Origin: Streptosporangiaceae bacterium
GTDB lineage: Bacteria > Actinomycetota > Actinomycetes > Streptosporangiales > Streptosporangiaceae
Assembly: GCA_030040815.1 (NCBI GenBank)
Contig: JASHSZ010000281.1
Coordinates: 1-6,046, forward strand
DNA: 6,046 nt
Reading direction: 5' to 3'
Position 1 is the first letter of the stretch. The number at the start of each line of letters is the position of its first letter. Below, in pieces: positions 4,991 through 6,046 of this stretch. The notes under the pieces are model-generated. The model searched no databases. It was given only the letters and a program-made list of their open reading frames with translations, and was not told where the DNA came from. The position numbers and the translations under genes are program-made.

Positions 4991-6046
4991 TCACAGGGAC
5001 GGCGTCGATGCTGGCACTCGGGCCGCGTATCCGGTGGCGGACTCGAAGGCGTGCGCTACGGCCAGCAGATCCCAGTCACCGCGGCGTCTGCCAACCAGTT
5101 GCAGCCCTACCGGCAGGCCCGCCGCGGTGAAGCCGGCGGGCACACTGACGGAGGGCAGGCCGGTCGCCGAGATCAGGTAGCAAGACGCCATCCAGTCCAG
5201 GTAGGTGTGTAGCGGCTGGCCGTTGATCTCATGCACCCAGTCGAGCGTCACGTCGAACGGCGCCACCTGGCTGACCGGGCACGCGAGCACGTCGAAGTTG
5301 GCGAGGAATGCGCTGACCCGGTCGGCCAGCTCGGCGCGTAGCACGGTAGCCCGGCTCAGGTCAGCGGTGGTGAGCTCCAGGCCGCGCTGGATGTTCCAGG
5401 TAACGTTGGGGCCGATCAGGTCCGGATGTCCGGTCAGCAGATCGGCCCGGAAGGTGGCGAAGGCGAACGCGCGGAATGTGCGGAAGATCTCATTCGCGCC
5501 CGAGAGGTCCGGCATCGCGTCGCTGACGTGACAGCCAAGCTCAGCCAGGACTTGTCTGGCGGGAGCCAGGACCGCGAGTACGTCCGGCTCGACCGGCAGA
5601 CCGAGGTCGGGGCTCCAGGCCACTCTGATCCCGTCCAGGCCCCTGTCGAGCAGGGTGCGAATCTGCGCTGGGTCAGTGAGAGCCGGCGGCGGCTGGTCCA
5701 GAGCCAGCGGCACCCGAGGGTCTGCACCGGCCAGTACCGCCAGCAGCAGCGCGGCGTCGGCAACCGTGCGCCCCATGGGCCCGGACACGCTGAACATGTC
5801 GGCGACGTCGGAAAACGGCCAGCCTGGGACCCGCCCTGGGCTCGGCCGTAGGCCGACGACGTTGCAGAAGCTAGCCGGGTTGCGCAGCGACCCGCCCAGG
5901 TCACTGCCATCGGCGAGCGTGATCAGCCGGGCGGCCAGCGCCGCGGCGGCACCGCCGCTGCTGCCGCCGGCACTGCGGTCGTGGCCGTAAGGGTTGCGGG
6001 TCGCGCCGAAGACCGGGTTGACGGTGTGTGAGCCCGCGCCGAACTC
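4991..6046 (-). CDS. Amidase-signature family hydrolase, partial (N-terminus beyond window)
   Basis: The frame is open from the right edge (6046) to the TGA at 4993-4991, giving 351 residues; an ATG at 5797 is internal. The amidase signature core lies entirely right of it. SAGGSSGG holds the cis-Ser (visible residue 29, codon 5962-5960), and DGSDLGGSLRNPASFCNVVG holds the nucleophile Ser (visible residue 53, codon 5890-5888). Their 24-residue spacing equals that of FAAH Ser217/Ser241. The third triad member, the N-terminal Lys, is outside the window. The remainder (GPMGRTVADAALLL, then PSVSVPAGFTAAGLPVGLQLVG) is the standard C-terminal half. The family hydrolyses amide bonds via Ser-cisSer-Lys; the GAGSHTVNPVFGATRNPY stretch resembles secondary-metabolism or xenobiotic amidases (6-aminohexanoate cyclic dimer hydrolase group) more than GatA, but the substrate is unknown. 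Family members are about 470 aa, so roughly 120 residues are missing. Confidence 0.93.
   Translation of the reverse strand, partial: EFGAGSHTVNPVFGATRNPYGHDRSAGGSSGGAAAALAARLITLADGSDLGGSLRNPASFCNVVGLRPSPGRVPGWPFSDVADMFSVSGPMGRTVADAALLLAVLAGADPRVPLALDQPPPALTDPAQIRTLLDRGLDGIRVAWSPDLGLPVEPDVLAVLAPARQVLAELGCHVSDAMPDLSGANEIFRTFRAFAFATFRADLLTGHPDLIGPNVTWNIQRGLELTTADLSRATVLRAELADRVSAFLANFDVLACPVSQVAPFDVTLDWVHEINGQPLHTYLDWMASCYLISATGLPSVSVPAGFTAAGLPVGLQLVGRRRGDWDLLAVAHAFESATGYAARVPASTPSL

Noticed and set aside
4314..4994. A 226-codon open frame on - opposite the MFS gene
   Set aside because: It is a low-complexity, charged, GC-driven antisense frame with no recognisable domain.
4193..5212. A 339-codon open frame on + overlapping the MFS and amidase genes
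   Set aside because: It is Arg/Gly-rich shadow sequence in an alternative frame of the MFS gene; the in-frame MFS motifs and 12 TM segments show which frame is real.

Overview
The window is GC-rich chromosomal DNA with coding G+C concentrated at third codon positions, frequent non-ATG starts (three of the five genes whose start lies in the window appear to use TTG) and families typical of the group: a DUF664/DinB protein, a VOC protein, a WYL-domain regulator and an RNHCP zinc-ribbon protein. All of this points to a high-GC actinomycete, though no marker fixes the genus. I see no transposase, integrase, CRISPR array, tRNA or rRNA, and no phage or defence cluster. It reads as a regulatory/transport stretch of an actinobacterial chromosome.

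Layout, left to right. (1) The 3' end of a DUF664 (DinB-like) gene on + (3-317) is followed by a VOC/glyoxalase-fold gene on + (420-818). (2) A YafY-type HTH-WYL-WCX transcriptional regulator on - (1792 to 815) meets the VOC gene tail to tail; the two stop codons overlap in the tetranucleotide TTAG. (3) A 141-bp divergent intergenic region separates the regulator from a two-transmembrane K+ channel with a C-terminal RCK module on + (1934-2923). (4) An approximately 410-bp stretch without a convincing gene holds two hairpins and lower-GC DNA. (5) A small RNHCP zinc-ribbon gene on + (about 3335-3697) is followed after 31 bp by a 12-TM MFS exporter of the MFS_3 type (3729-4985). (6) An amidase-signature hydrolase on - (6046 to 4991) is cut off at its N-terminus by the window edge and stops 5 bp from the MFS stop.

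The genes do not form one obvious pathway. The WYL regulator may act on its neighbours: a TTAGGCG-like motif occurs upstream of the VOC gene (twice, 12 bp apart) and upstream of the regulator itself. RNHCP and MFS may be co-transcribed.

The most interesting signal is inside the channel gene. Met106 lies at the junction between the pore and the RCK domain and is preceded by a perfect AGGAGG, built from two adjacent AGG arginine codons, at normal spacing. This is the arrangement by which the archaeal channel MthK makes its free RCK subunit from an internal start. The same gene lacks the MthK Ca2+ ligands, so it may be an MthK-architecture channel gated by a different ligand.
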